Assembly (NCBI GenBank): GCA_022565595.1 | Contig: JAIUML010000013.1 | Location: forward strand, 1-56,347 | Reading direction: 5' to 3' | Origin: Saccharospirillum sp. | GTDB taxonomy: Bacteria; Pseudomonadota; Gammaproteobacteria; Pseudomonadales; Natronospirillaceae | Length of the DNA stretch: 56,347 bases | Shown: in pieces, positions 41,261 to 50,260 of the stretch | Position numbering within the stretch: position 1 is the stretch's first letter | Layout: each line of letters opens with the position of its first letter | The notes under the pieces: model-generated | What the model was told of the DNA's origin: nothing | Databases searched by the model: none | The model's input: only the letters and a program-made list of their open reading frames with translations | Position numbers and translations under genes: made by a program

Positions 41261-44200
41261 ATGTGCCCTTCGCTTGATGGCCGGGATAACGCCCGGTTAC
41301 GTGACCAGAACACCTCGGCTTCCTATCACCCACCCGAACCACCGTCGTCCTCAGCGGAAGCCAGTACCGACGACGCGGCCGAACACCCCACACCCAGGGG
41401 CGACCGCGCCGCCGTCGAGCGCCTGCCGCGCAGTATCCGCAACCGCCTGAACCCCCACTGGCGCACCTGGACCCTGCTCAGCGAAGACGAGTGCCGCCAC
41501 CTGCGCAGCAACGAACGGGTACAGTTCTTCCGCCGCAACGCCAGCGGCCACTGGGAGCGCAGCCAACGGCCAGGCACCTCCTCCGACCGCTGGCTCTGCC
41601 TGGAACGGGTGGGCAACTCGGTTTCAGGGGCGGCCGCAACGTCATCAGCGCCCGCCGCCAGGGCCACAGCCGAAGTGATTCAGCAAGCAGTATCCAGCCC
41701 GGCCTACGCCCCCATCGAGCCAACCCGCACCGACCGCACCCTGGTGCTTGAGTACCTCGACGACCAGGGCGAACCCCTGCCCGATGTGCGCTACACCGTC
41801 CGGCTCAACGGCAGCACCTACAGCGGCCGCCTCGAAGACGACGGCACCACCACCCTGACCAACCTGCCGGAAGGCGAAGCCGAGATTGTGTATGAAGCTG
41901 ACGACAGCCAACTGCCCCTGCTGCGCCAGCAACTGAGTGACGCCATCAACGGCTTTATTGAAGAGCGCAACGAAGACAAGGCCCGCCTTGACGCTCTGTT
42001 CGCCGAGTACAACGCGGTGGAGCGCGGATTGATCCTGACCGGCGCCGTCATGGTCAGTATTTTCGAGGGCGGCCGTGATACCGCCTCCGCCCTGTGGGAA
42101 GCCGCTACCGGCAGCGCTCGCATGGCCGGCCGTTTTTATGAGCGCCTGCAACAAGGCTACAACCTCGACGACCTGCGCGACGACTTCGCCACCCTGGCCG
42201 AGGCCGCCGGCCACCTGACCAGTCAGGCAGAACAGGCCTTCACTGTTCTGCACTGGCTCGCCACCGATGCCGAGACCTGGTCCCTGTTGGTTAACCTGCC
42301 GCAGCACTACTTTGCCTCCATGAGCACGGTGCAGAAGGCCGAAGTACTCGGCCGTGTCGCGTTCGACATCCTCTTTGCCATCGCCCTGGCCGTGGCCACC
42401 GCCCTGACCGCCGGTGCCGCCGCCGTTGTGGCCGGCAGCGTCGCCGCCATCCGCCACTCGGCCTTCTTTACCCGCATGGTCGGCAGCCTGAGGCGCATCT
42501 ACCACCTGCTGCCGGGCCAGAGCATAGCCCAGCGCCACGAGCGGGTGAGCATCGAATCCCGCCGGGAGCACCACCAGACAAGCAACCAGATCGAGACCGA
42601 GTCGCTGCCCGCCACCAGCCAGACCACTCAAACTCAGCGCCAGAACAGCGACGGCCAGCCCAGTTGCGCCGCCGCCAACAGCCCCACCTGCGGCGACCCG
42701 ATCAACATGAGCAATGGCGAAGAGCTGTTCACCGCCATCGACTTCGAGGTGCCGGGACCGCTGCCCCTGAGCTGGCAACGCCTCTACCGCAGCTCCGCCA
42801 GCGCCACCCGCCACGAACTCGGCCATGGCTGGCACCACCCCCTGTGCCACTGGCTGGAAGTAACCGCCGACCAGGTGATCCACTGGGATGACGAGGGCAA
42901 CCAGACCCCCTACCCACTGCCCAAAAACGGCCACAGCCTGATCACCCTCGACGGCGACCGACTGAGCCGCTTTGACGACTACTTCAGTGTGCGCCGCGGC
43001 GAACGCCTCTATCAGTTCGAGCCCGACCCGCACCACCCCGAGCGCGCCCGGCTGAGCCAGATCAGCAGCCTGAACGACCACCACCGCTGGCAACTCTGTT
43101 ATGACGACCGCACTGACCTTGGAAGCAACAGTGCCAGTTCTACCAGCCGCCTGACCGGCGCCCTCACCAGTTGGGGCGCCGAACTGAGGTTTGAGCCCGG
43201 CCGCCACGGCTGGCAGGCCATCTACCTGCGGCCCCGGCCCGAGCAGCCCGAGCAGCGCCTGGCCCGCTACCGCCTCAACCGCCACGGCGACCTGATCGCC
43301 ACCGAAGGCCAAAGCGGCGAGCGCGAACAGTTCCGCTACCAGCAGCACTTGTTCCGCTGGCGCCAACTGGCCACCGGCCTGCGCTTCCTGTTCGAATGGG
43401 ACCAGCTCACACCGCGCGGGCGCTGTATTCGACAGTACGCTCTTGATACGCAACATCCGGACAACGACGCAACCGCCCATTACGACACCCGCTTCGAATG
43501 GCACCCCGAAGCACGCCGCAGCGCCGTCATCGACAGCCGCGGCCACCGCACCGAATACCACTTCAACGACCAGGGCCAGTTGATCGAACAGATCAACCCC
43601 GACGGCGGCACCCAGCGCTGGCACTACAACAGCCTGCACCAGTTGCTGCACTGCACCGATGCCGACGGCGCCGAGACCCGCTACCGCTACGACGACCAGG
43701 GCCGAATAGTTGAGCAGACCAACGCCCTCGGGCAACGCCTGCGCCTGCGTTACGACCCGCACAGCGCCCAGCCCATTGAACTGCGCAACGCCAGCGACTG
43801 GCGCACCCGGTTTGAATACGACCAGGGCGGCCGCCTGATCCGCCAGCAACACCCGGACGGTCGTAGCGAACAGTGGCACTACCAGCACGACCAGCTCGCC
43901 CGCCACGACGACGCCCAGGGCCAGCAACACCACTACCGCTGGCACCCCGTACACGGCACCCTCAGCCACTACAGCTTGCTCGGCCCGCTGGACGACCAGG
44001 GCGAACGCCCCCTGCTCGACGAACGCCACTTCGACTACGACGACCAGGGCCGCCTGCACACCGAGACCGACCGCCACGGCCGCCAGCAGCACTTCCACTA
44101 CGATCACGCCGGCCGCCTGCTGACCCAGGTCGACCCCAACGGCCTGCACCAACGCTTCGACTACGATCGCGCTGGCCGCCTGATCGCCCATATCGATGGC

Positions 44201-46456
44201 CAGGGCCGCCAGCGCCAATGGCACTACGGCAGCTTCGCCCAGCCGAGCCGCCTCACCCTGCCCAACGGCCAGACCCTGAGGTTCGAATACGACAGCGAAC
44301 GCAATCTCACCGCCCTGATCAACGGCAACGGCCAGGCCCACCGCTTCGACTACGACGGCAACGAACGGCTGATATCCGAGACCGGCCCCGACGGCCGTCA
44401 GCAGCGCTACCACTACAGCCCCGCCGGCCACCTGACCGCAAAGGACGACGGCCTCATCCACAGCCGCTTCGAACGCAACGCCCTCGGCCAGTTGATCCGC
44501 GAACAGCACCAGCACGCCGAACGGCCCGATGCCAACACCTGGGCCGAATACGGCTACGACGATCAGGGCCGCCTGACCAGCGCCCGCAACGCCCACGCCG
44601 AACAGGGCTTTGGCTACGACGCCCAGGGCCGCCTGATCGAAGACCAGCAGACCCAATGGTTCGCCGGCATGCTCGGCCGCCCCCAGCCCTACCAGCACAG
44701 GCAGCACTACCACTACAACGGCCAGGGCCAACTCGCCCACATCCGGCACCACGCCGTGCGCAAACAGCCCCCCGGCCAGCGCTGGGCCGCCCTGCACAAC
44801 GACCACTGGGCCCCCGGCTGGACACAAAGCTGCCAATGGCACCCCCAGGGCGGCCTGCACCGGCTCGGGCTCAACGTCGTCGGCAACGACTACCGCGAGC
44901 ACCACTTCGACGTGCTCAGCCAGCACTACGACGACCAGGGCCTGCTCAGCGAACGCCAGCAGGGCCAACACCTCAGCCAGTGGCACTACGACCCGCAACA
45001 GCGGCTGCAACACTACCGGCGCGCCCTGCTCGGCCAGAGCAGCAACCACCCCTCGGCGAGTGCCAGCGCCAGTACCGGCCACCCGCTGGAACAGCGCCGC
45101 TACCACTACGACGACCAGGGCCGCACCGCCCGCATCCAGGACCACCGGCGCGGCGAACACCACTACCAGTACGACGCCCTAGGCCAACTCACCCAGGTAC
45201 AGCTAAAACGCCCCGGAGACCCCAGCGCGGTCACCCAGCAAGAGCACACCGACCCCGCCGGCAACCGCCTGCCCGAAGGCCTCGAACGCCTGCTCGACAA
45301 CCGCCTCCCGTTCCACGGCGACCGGCATTTTGACTACGACCCACACGGCAACCTGATCCGCATCCGGCACGGCAAAGGGCAAAAGCTCGAACAACGGCTG
45401 AGCTACAACGCCCAGCACCAGTTGATGCGCATCGAGCACTACAACAACGGCCAACGCACCCAGCGGCTCGACTTCCGCTACGACGCCTTCGGCCGCCGCA
45501 TCGACAAAACCCACTACAACCTCAAGGAAGCCACCGGCCAGGCCGAAGACCAGCGCAGCCACATCGAAGCCTACATCTGGCAGGGCGACACCCTGATCCA
45601 GGTGCGCCAACTCGACCGCCTCAGCTTCCTCAAAAGCCACCGCATCTACCTCTACGACCCCGGCAGCCACACCCCGCTCGCCCTCTGGGACGACGCCCTC
45701 GGCCTGCATCATCTGGACACCGACCACGCCGGCACGCCCAAGGCCATGTACCGGCATGAAGACGGCGAACAGGTCTGGTCAACGGATCATGAGGTATACG
45801 GCAAAACACGAGACAACAACGCCAAACTCACCCACCCCGTGACCGGCCAACCGTTCGAACCCCAACTGAGGTTCCAGGGCCAGTACGAAGACCTGGAAAC
45901 AGGCTTGTATCAGAACCGGTACCGGTACTATGATCCGGGTGTTGGGCGTTATATCAGTCAGGATCCGATTGGGCTCAGTGGTGGACTTAATGCTTATCAG
46001 TACTGCCCGAATCCGGTGGAATTTGTTGATCCGCTTGGGTTGAGTTCCAAGGAGTGTACTGACGAAACCGGTCGACCACTGTCCAGCCCTCACTACTCAG
46101 TGCTACAGCGGGTTCAACTGCAACAAGGTGTTAATTATCCTGGCAAGAACGACTATCACCACTTCCAGGAATCGAACAAGCAGCTTTATAGGGTTATGTC
46201 GAACGACTCCGCCTTGGCCAACATGCTTGAAGAGTTATACCCTGGCTTGATGGCCTTTGTCTCACCTGGTGCTCGCGGAAAACACTCGGGTAGAACACCA
46301 TCCAAGTTAGGTTTAACATGGCACCATAGCGCTCAAGAAAAAGGTACCATGGAACTTATTCCTATCGGGCAACACCAAGCGCCAGGGCCTGTACAAAACA
46401 CTCTGCATCCAAATAAACAAGGCGGTATGGAAATATGGGGAGGCGGCGTCAGATAA
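41261..46456 (+). CDS. Rhs polymorphic toxin with WHH-type nuclease tip
   Basis: A 1731-residue contact-dependent toxin. Order: a proline-rich, disordered N terminus; an Ig-like domain typical of type VI effectors (LVLEYLDDQGEPLPDVRYTV, about 162-215); a helical region with a hydrophobic segment (VAFDILFAIALAVATALTAG); a DUF6531 domain opening with PTCGDPINMSNGEELFTAID; a long run of YD/RHS repeats (YDDQGRL-type); and the Rhs core ending PNPVEFVDPLGL (Asp at 1590). The last 134 residues are the toxin: they carry LTWHHSAQEKGTMELIP (W1687, H1688, H1689) and a downstream histidine, the signature of WHH-class HNH/Endo VII nucleases. The body is very GC-rich, the tip is not. No VgrG, PAAR or Hcp gene is in the window. 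Confidence 0.93.
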   Translation: MCPSLDGRDNARLRDQNTSASYHPPEPPSSSAEASTDDAAEHPTPRGDRAAVERLPRSIRNRLNPHWRTWTLLSEDECRHLRSNERVQFFRRNASGHWERSQRPGTSSDRWLCLERVGNSVSGAAATSSAPAARATAEVIQQAVSSPAYAPIEPTRTDRTLVLEYLDDQGEPLPDVRYTVRLNGSTYSGRLEDDGTTTLTNLPEGEAEIVYEADDSQLPLLRQQLSDAINGFIEERNEDKARLDALFAEYNAVERGLILTGAVMVSIFEGGRDTASALWEAATGSARMAGRFYERLQQGYNLDDLRDDFATLAEAAGHLTSQAEQAFTVLHWLATDAETWSLLVNLPQHYFASMSTVQKAEVLGRVAFDILFAIALAVATALTAGAAAVVAGSVAAIRHSAFFTRMVGSLRRIYHLLPGQSIAQRHERVSIESRREHHQTSNQIETESLPATSQTTQTQRQNSDGQPSCAAANSPTCGDPINMSNGEELFTAIDFEVPGPLPLSWQRLYRSSASATRHELGHGWHHPLCHWLEVTADQVIHWDDEGNQTPYPLPKNGHSLITLDGDRLSRFDDYFSVRRGERLYQFEPDPHHPERARLSQISSLNDHHRWQLCYDDRTDLGSNSASSTSRLTGALTSWGAELRFEPGRHGWQAIYLRPRPEQPEQRLARYRLNRHGDLIATEGQSGEREQFRYQQHLFRWRQLATGLRFLFEWDQLTPRGRCIRQYALDTQHPDNDATAHYDTRFEWHPEARRSAVIDSRGHRTEYHFNDQGQLIEQINPDGGTQRWHYNSLHQLLHCTDADGAETRYRYDDQGRIVEQTNALGQRLRLRYDPHSAQPIELRNASDWRTRFEYDQGGRLIRQQHPDGRSEQWHYQHDQLARHDDAQGQQHHYRWHPVHGTLSHYSLLGPLDDQGERPLLDERHFDYDDQGRLHTETDRHGRQQHFHYDHAGRLLTQVDPNGLHQRFDYDRAGRLIAHIDGQGRQRQWHYGSFAQPSRLTLPNGQTLRFEYDSERNLTALINGNGQAHRFDYDGNERLISETGPDGRQQRYHYSPAGHLTAKDDGLIHSRFERNALGQLIREQHQHAERPDANTWAEYGYDDQGRLTSARNAHAEQGFGYDAQGRLIEDQQTQWFAGMLGRPQPYQHRQHYHYNGQGQLAHIRHHAVRKQPPGQRWAALHNDHWAPGWTQSCQWHPQGGLHRLGLNVVGNDYREHHFDVLSQHYDDQGLLSERQQGQHLSQWHYDPQQRLQHYRRALLGQSSNHPSASASASTGHPLEQRRYHYDDQGRTARIQDHRRGEHHYQYDALGQLTQVQLKRPGDPSAVTQQEHTDPAGNRLPEGLERLLDNRLPFHGDRHFDYDPHGNLIRIRHGKGQKLEQRLSYNAQHQLMRIEHYNNGQRTQRLDFRYDAFGRRIDKTHYNLKEATGQAEDQRSHIEAYIWQGDTLIQVRQLDRLSFLKSHRIYLYDPGSHTPLALWDDALGLHHLDTDHAGTPKAMYRHEDGEQVWSTDHEVYGKTRDNNAKLTHPVTGQPFEPQLRFQGQYEDLETGLYQNRYRYYDPGVGRYISQDPIGLSGGLNAYQYCPNPVEFVDPLGLSSKECTDETGRPLSSPHYSVLQRVQLQQGVNYPGKNDYHHFQESNKQLYRVMSNDSALANMLEELYPGLMAFVSPGARGKHSGRTPSKLGLTWHHSAQEKGTMELIPIGQHQAPGPVQNTLHPNKQGGMEIWGGGVR
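45713..46057 (+). repeat. Rhs core segment, copy A of a 345-bp direct repeat
   Basis: This part of the Rhs gene, from LDTDHAGTPKAMY to DPLGLSSKEC, aligns without gaps to 46806-47150 (constant offset 1093 bp). It gives homology for swapping toxin tips by recombination. Confidence 0.9.
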
Positions 46457-46761
46457 TGCAAAGTCTAGAATCAATAATGAAATCCTTGGATCAGCTTCCA
46501 CAGGACTATGTATTGTATGTAGCTAAAGAAGAGAGCTTTGACTTTGCAAGTTGTTGTGTTTTAGATCCTGATGAAGCGGAGGACCCGGACGGTTCGGAAT
46601 ATGACTACGTACAGGAAAACAGTCTTCGATATTTTTTAGAAATATCCATATTGGCTCAGGTTAAGCACAACCTAAAAGCGCAAGTGCCGAACTACTCACT
46701 TCAACAACTTATGGAAGCTGTAATGTATTACTTTAAACATGATGCTTTCATGGAAGTGTAA
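46456..46761 (+). CDS. Immunity protein for the WHH nuclease tip
   Basis: A 101-residue acidic cytoplasmic protein placed exactly where Rhs immunity genes lie: the ATG overlaps the toxin stop by one base (TAATG). The sequence has a DPDEAEDPDGSEYDYVQEN acidic middle, a helix LRYFLEISILAQVKHNLKAQ and the end MEAVMYYFKHDAFMEV. From memory it resembles the small DUF7716-type proteins; that is a recollection, not a search. It should bind and block the nuclease of the preceding gene. The gene is AT-rich like other immunity genes. Confidence 0.82.
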   Translation: MQSLESIMKSLDQLPQDYVLYVAKEESFDFASCCVLDPDEAEDPDGSEYDYVQENSLRYFLEISILAQVKHNLKAQVPNYSLQQLMEAVMYYFKHDAFMEV

Positions 46762-46805
46762 GGAAGTTAACCAGTAGAGGCTCCGGAAAAACCAGGGCCA
46801 TCTTC

Positions 46806-47150
46806 CTCGACACCGACCACGCTGGCACGCCCAAGGCCATATACGCCCACGAGACCGGCGAAGAAGTGTGGAGTAGTGATCACGAAACCTACGGTAAAAC
46901 ACGAGACAACGAGGCCAAACTCACCCACCCGGTCACCGGCCTGCCGTTCGAGCCCCAACTGAGGTTCCAGGGCCAGTATGAAGACCTGGAAACAGGCTTG
47001 TATCAGAACCGTTACCGGTACTATGATCCCGGTGTTGGGCGCTATATCAGTCAGGATCCCATTGGGTTGATGGGTGGGTTGAATGCCTATCGGTATTGTC
47101 CGAACCCGGTGGAGTTCGTTGATCCGTTGGGGTTGAGCTCCAAGGAATGC
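46806..47150 (+). repeat. Rhs core segment, copy B of the 345-bp direct repeat
   Basis: Encodes LDTDHAGTPKAIYAHETGEE through DPLGLSSKEC, in one open frame and gapless against copy A. It is the N-terminal joint of the displaced second toxin tip. Confidence 0.9.
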
Positions 47151-47507
47151 GACAGTACCAGTTATCTTTACCGAGGAGTTCACTCAGAACATCCGGCCCT
47201 TGAAGATGCAAAAAAGGGAATTGTTAAACCAGCCAATCCAGCTGCCAATGTTTCACCTGAACAACATGCAGAAGGCGGTTTAACTGGTATTAGCCAATAC
47301 GTTTCCTGGACCCCAGACAGAGAATTAGCACTTCAGCATGCGAGTAAGTCTGGTAGAGGAGGAGTTCTTCTCTCGGTTCCGAATGGTGCTCCTGCCCCCA
47401 ACGATTCTTGGGCATGGGGGTGGACTCATATCAATGAATGGGGCGAGGTAGAAATGCTGCAAACTGGTATTAGGACAGGAGTAGAAGTAATTGGAGTGAT
47501 TAAATGA
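46866..47507 (+). CDS. Orphan Rhs tip with ADP-ribosyltransferase-like toxin
   Basis: A displaced Rhs C-terminal cassette lacking the main Rhs body. The frame is open from 46743; Rhs homology begins at 46806; the first usable codon I see is a GTG at 46866, without a clear ribosome site, so it may not be made on its own. After the core end (PNPVEFVDPLGL) the last 114 residues form a new toxin domain: LYRGVHSEHPALEDA (R), ISQYVSWTPDRELALQHA (S-x-T), and WGEVEML (E). The R-S-E order fits ADP-ribosyltransferase toxins. Its stop overlaps the second immunity gene (ATGA). Recombination with the upstream core would install this tip. Confidence 0.8.
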   Translation: MWSSDHETYGKTRDNEAKLTHPVTGLPFEPQLRFQGQYEDLETGLYQNRYRYYDPGVGRYISQDPIGLMGGLNAYRYCPNPVEFVDPLGLSSKECDSTSYLYRGVHSEHPALEDAKKGIVKPANPAANVSPEQHAEGGLTGISQYVSWTPDRELALQHASKSGRGGVLLSVPNGAPAPNDSWAWGWTHINEWGEVEMLQTGIRTGVEVIGVIK

Positions 47508-47899
47508 CGGACAACTCAATTCAATACTTAAAGAGTTTACTCAAAAAAGAGATTAGTAAAAACACTCCATGGGATACTATTTTTTTACAAAAACTCTTGT
47601 CATCCGAAAGTGTCGTAGAGATCCCAGGAAGTCCAGAGTCATACCTTGTTAGCTTTGCTTCCAGTCGTGTAAGAAAGAGACAAGCATCAGCAAAAAAAGT
47701 AGGTAAACGACCAGTAGGTACTAAAGACCTTATCAAGTCGCTCTCCTGTTTGAATCCTGATTCAAAAATCGATTTTTATAATCTTGAAAATAGTGAGTAC
47801 AGGGGAACTTGTTTTGTCCAAAATGAAGAAATCATCGGATATGAATTTGTCAATAAAACAGGCAGCACTTCAATCCCAGGTCTTAAGCCATTAAGCTAA
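47504..47899 (+). CDS. Putative immunity protein of the orphan ART tip
   Basis: A 131-residue, lysine-rich, AT-rich gene overlapping the orphan toxin stop by 4 bp, the standard position of an Rhs immunity gene. The sequence (LKSLLKKEISKNTPWDTIFL, VSFASSRVRKRQASAKKVGK, SEYRGTCFVQNEEIIGYEFV) is not one I recognise. No signal peptide or membrane helix. By position it should neutralise the ADP-ribosyltransferase-like tip, whether or not that tip is currently expressed. Confidence 0.75.
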   Translation: MTDNSIQYLKSLLKKEISKNTPWDTIFLQKLLSSESVVEIPGSPESYLVSFASSRVRKRQASAKKVGKRPVGTKDLIKSLSCLNPDSKIDFYNLENSEYRGTCFVQNEEIIGYEFVNKTGSTSIPGLKPLS

Positions 47900-47968
47900 A
47901 ACCAAGGCGGATTGAGATCACAAAGCCGGACCAATAATCGAGTCAGACCCGACGCCTACCACCAGGGT

Positions 47969-48061
47969 AGGCCTAAGGCCATGTACAGCGACTACACCAC
48001 GAGCAAGACAGGTCAGCGGTGTGGAAGCAGAGTAAATATGGCCTGTAAGTATATAAATTAA
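47969..48061 (+). pseudogene. Frameshifted scrap of a third Rhs tip
   Basis: The frame gives RPKAMYSDYTTSKTGQ, matching the Rhs joint TPKAMY...DGEQ. After one missing base the next frame continues VWKQSKYGL, matching VWSTDHEVYG. It ends at a stop soon after. A 7-bp hairpin (GCCTACC / GGTAGGC, 47954-47972) precedes it. This looks like the relic of another displaced cassette. The rest of the 231-bp gap is AT-rich with nothing else visible. Confidence 0.55.
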
Positions 48062-48130
48062 CTCAAAAAATATCCCAAAAAAAACCAGAAGTAAGGGAAA
48101 GAAATTTCACTCGCAAAAAAGGAAAGCAAC

Positions 48131-48568
48131 ATGAAAAGAAACACCCTGATCGCACTGAACTCGATATTCTTCGTTTTGGCTTTATGGGCATTAGTCGTCA
48201 GAGTAGTCCTGCCGTTCATTGAGACCGCCAACATATTCGGCGTAGCTGAAACCTTCAAAGCCTTTGGACTTGGGTCAGCACTCTTTGTGATGGCTCCCAT
48301 GTATTTCGGGTGGATGATCATCAATATTTTAAGGCAAAGCAAGTCGATAGTGTTGTATGTTGGCAGCTACGGCTTGCTCCTCCTGGCTGTTGTCGTACTG
48401 GCAACAGGGTTCATATTGCTCTCTCAAGGAGAGCAGTCTGGAGCAATGGCGGTTGCAACCATTGCTGCGGCATTTTTATTGCTGGTCACCGCCTGGTTAA
48501 ATGGTCGTATTCTGAAGGAATTCAAGGCGACTGCTTCAACCAGTGCGGAAACATCTCAGCTTGTTTGA
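48131..48568 (+). CDS. Small four-helix membrane protein
   Basis: A 145-residue membrane protein with four hydrophobic helices (about 8-29, 45-67, 77-100 and 108-125) and a short polar tail. No family is recognised. A GGAAAG ribosome site precedes the ATG. It lies directly after the Rhs island on the same strand, but it is also near the ABC exporter, with which it converges (13-bp overlap). It could be an immunity-type membrane protein left from an older cassette; nothing in the sequence proves this. Confidence 0.75.
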   Translation: MKRNTLIALNSIFFVLALWALVVRVVLPFIETANIFGVAETFKAFGLGSALFVMAPMYFGWMIINILRQSKSIVLYVGSYGLLLLAVVVLATGFILLSQGEQSGAMAVATIAAAFLLLVTAWLNGRILKEFKATASTSAETSQLV

Positions 48569-50166
48569 AGCGACGTTTCAAGCTCGACCAAAGCGCCATT
48601 CTCAAGCGCCAGTAGCCGGTCGGCAACATGGAAATAGCGATCGTCGTGGCTGACTACGATGATGGTGTAGCCCCGTGCTTTCAGTTCCGGCAGTATTTCC
48701 CGGTAGAAACGTGTGCGGAACACCGGGTCCTGGTCGGCGGCCCATTCGTCCAGCACCATGATGCCACGCGCTTCCAGCACGGCACTGATCATGGCCAGGC
48801 GCTTGCGTTGGCCTGTGCTCAAGGCCGTGGTGGTGTAGCGGCCCTCCTGCAGGCTCACTTTGTCGCTGAGGTCGAGCTTGTGCAGCCATTGATCCACCAG
48901 AGTTTTGGCATCTTGATCGGACGCACTCAAATCGGAAAACAGATGGAAGTCGGCCAGGACAGCAGAAAACCCATGGCGGTACCATGCTTTCTGGTCTGCA
49001 ACTACCTCTTTGCCATCGAGCGCTATCTTACCGCTCCTGGGCGTCAGCAGCCCTAGTATCAGCCGAATCAGGGTGGTTTTACCGGCACCGTTACGGCCGG
49101 TAATAAACACCAGATCGCCACGATCGATTTCCAGGTTGATCGGCCCCAGCTTGAACTGGCTCACGTCTTTGTCGTAGTGATAACCGACCTGCTGAAACGT
49201 CAACCTCTGCCAGGGTGGCCAGGGCTCAACGGGTTCGGGCTGCTCGTCCGAGCCCAAATCCAGGCTGGCCATCTTGCGCAGGGCTATGCGTGCCAATACC
49301 AGGGCTGGCAACTGGTTCAAGGCCATATTGATCGGCTGGCGTACGAACATCAGGGTGAGTGCGAAGGATGTCGCCAGCGCCAGGCTACCCCAGTTCAGGG
49401 CGTAAACCAGCCAGAAGACAACAGCGATCAGAAACAGCGTTAAATTGGACATGAAGTGGATGTTCACCACGATGTATCGGTCTGCCAAGGTGCGGTAGCG
49501 CATCGACAAATACGCCGGCCCAGACATAATGCGCTGAATCAACTTTTGCCCCAGTGACTGGTTCAACTGCAGCTCTTTATGGCCATCCAGTACTTCACGG
49601 TAGGCGCTGAACAAATCGTCTTCCAGTTCGCGCTCTTTGTGGTTCAGCGTCTGGAACTTGTTGGTCAGGAACTTTGCCAATACACCAGACAACATCAAAG
49701 CACCAACAACCAGAAATGCGATGCGCCAATCCAGAACAAACATGTAAATCAGCGCACAGACGACAATGGATAACGAATAAACAAAGAAAGGCGCAACCAT
49801 AAAACCATCCTGCATCGCCCGGATGTCTTTGGTGATCGCTGCATAGATCCGGGGTGAGCCCACCGACAGCATTTTTTCGTAGGTGGTATTGAGCACCTGT
49901 TGCAGCAAGCGCCCTCTAAGTTGATAGATGATGCGATACCCCAGTTCACTCATCATCATCTGGGAGCTGATGCCGAGCACCAAAGCGGCAATAAGCAGGG
50001 CGGCCAGCCAGAGGGGGTGATCCCGCAGGACCTGGCCCTCTGACGCCAGCGTCAGATTAATAAAGTGAATCGCGCCGATATTGGCGCCAGCGCTCAGCAT
50101 CACCATAACAATGCCCACCGAAAAATGGATTCGGTTCAGACCTATTAAGGTGCGGATTAGATTCAT
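48556..50166 (-). CDS. Cyclic-peptide-type ABC exporter (YojI/PvdE family)
   Basis: A 536-residue half-transporter: six membrane helices (about 1-280) and a nucleotide-binding domain (about 330-530). Walker A is GRNGAGKTTLIRL, the signature motif LSTGQRKRLAM, Walker B IMVLDEWAADQDP and the switch histidine VVSHDD. The compact LSTGQ and DEWAADQDP variants are those of YojI, SyrD and PvdE exporters, which move siderophore precursors, cyclic lipopeptides or microcin J25. No nonribosomal peptide or lasso-peptide gene lies nearby, so the cargo is unknown. It appears monocistronic. Confidence 0.92.
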   Translation of the reverse strand: MNLIRTLIGLNRIHFSVGIVMVMLSAGANIGAIHFINLTLASEGQVLRDHPLWLAALLIAALVLGISSQMMMSELGYRIIYQLRGRLLQQVLNTTYEKMLSVGSPRIYAAITKDIRAMQDGFMVAPFFVYSLSIVVCALIYMFVLDWRIAFLVVGALMLSGVLAKFLTNKFQTLNHKERELEDDLFSAYREVLDGHKELQLNQSLGQKLIQRIMSGPAYLSMRYRTLADRYIVVNIHFMSNLTLFLIAVVFWLVYALNWGSLALATSFALTLMFVRQPINMALNQLPALVLARIALRKMASLDLGSDEQPEPVEPWPPWQRLTFQQVGYHYDKDVSQFKLGPINLEIDRGDLVFITGRNGAGKTTLIRLILGLLTPRSGKIALDGKEVVADQKAWYRHGFSAVLADFHLFSDLSASDQDAKTLVDQWLHKLDLSDKVSLQEGRYTTTALSTGQRKRLAMISAVLEARGIMVLDEWAADQDPVFRTRFYREILPELKARGYTIIVVSHDDRYFHVADRLLALENGALVELETSLQTS

Positions 50167-50260
50167 GCGATACCCGGAATGTCGTCAAGGCAGCGCAGTA
50201 TATCACAAGGCCCGACATAATCCCGGAGAGCAAACGGAGTGAGCTAGTGGATGGTCAGAA

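Noticed and set aside
41211-41450. An 80-codon frame at the Rhs 5' end that could indicate a frameshifted N terminus
   Set aside because: It runs out within the proline-rich region and has no domain; the ATG at 41261 frame gives the continuous protein.
41645-45163. A 1172-codon open frame antisense to the Rhs gene
   Set aside because: Its valine/alanine-rich translation mirrors the GC-rich YD repeats on the other strand, with no recognisable domain; it is a shadow frame.
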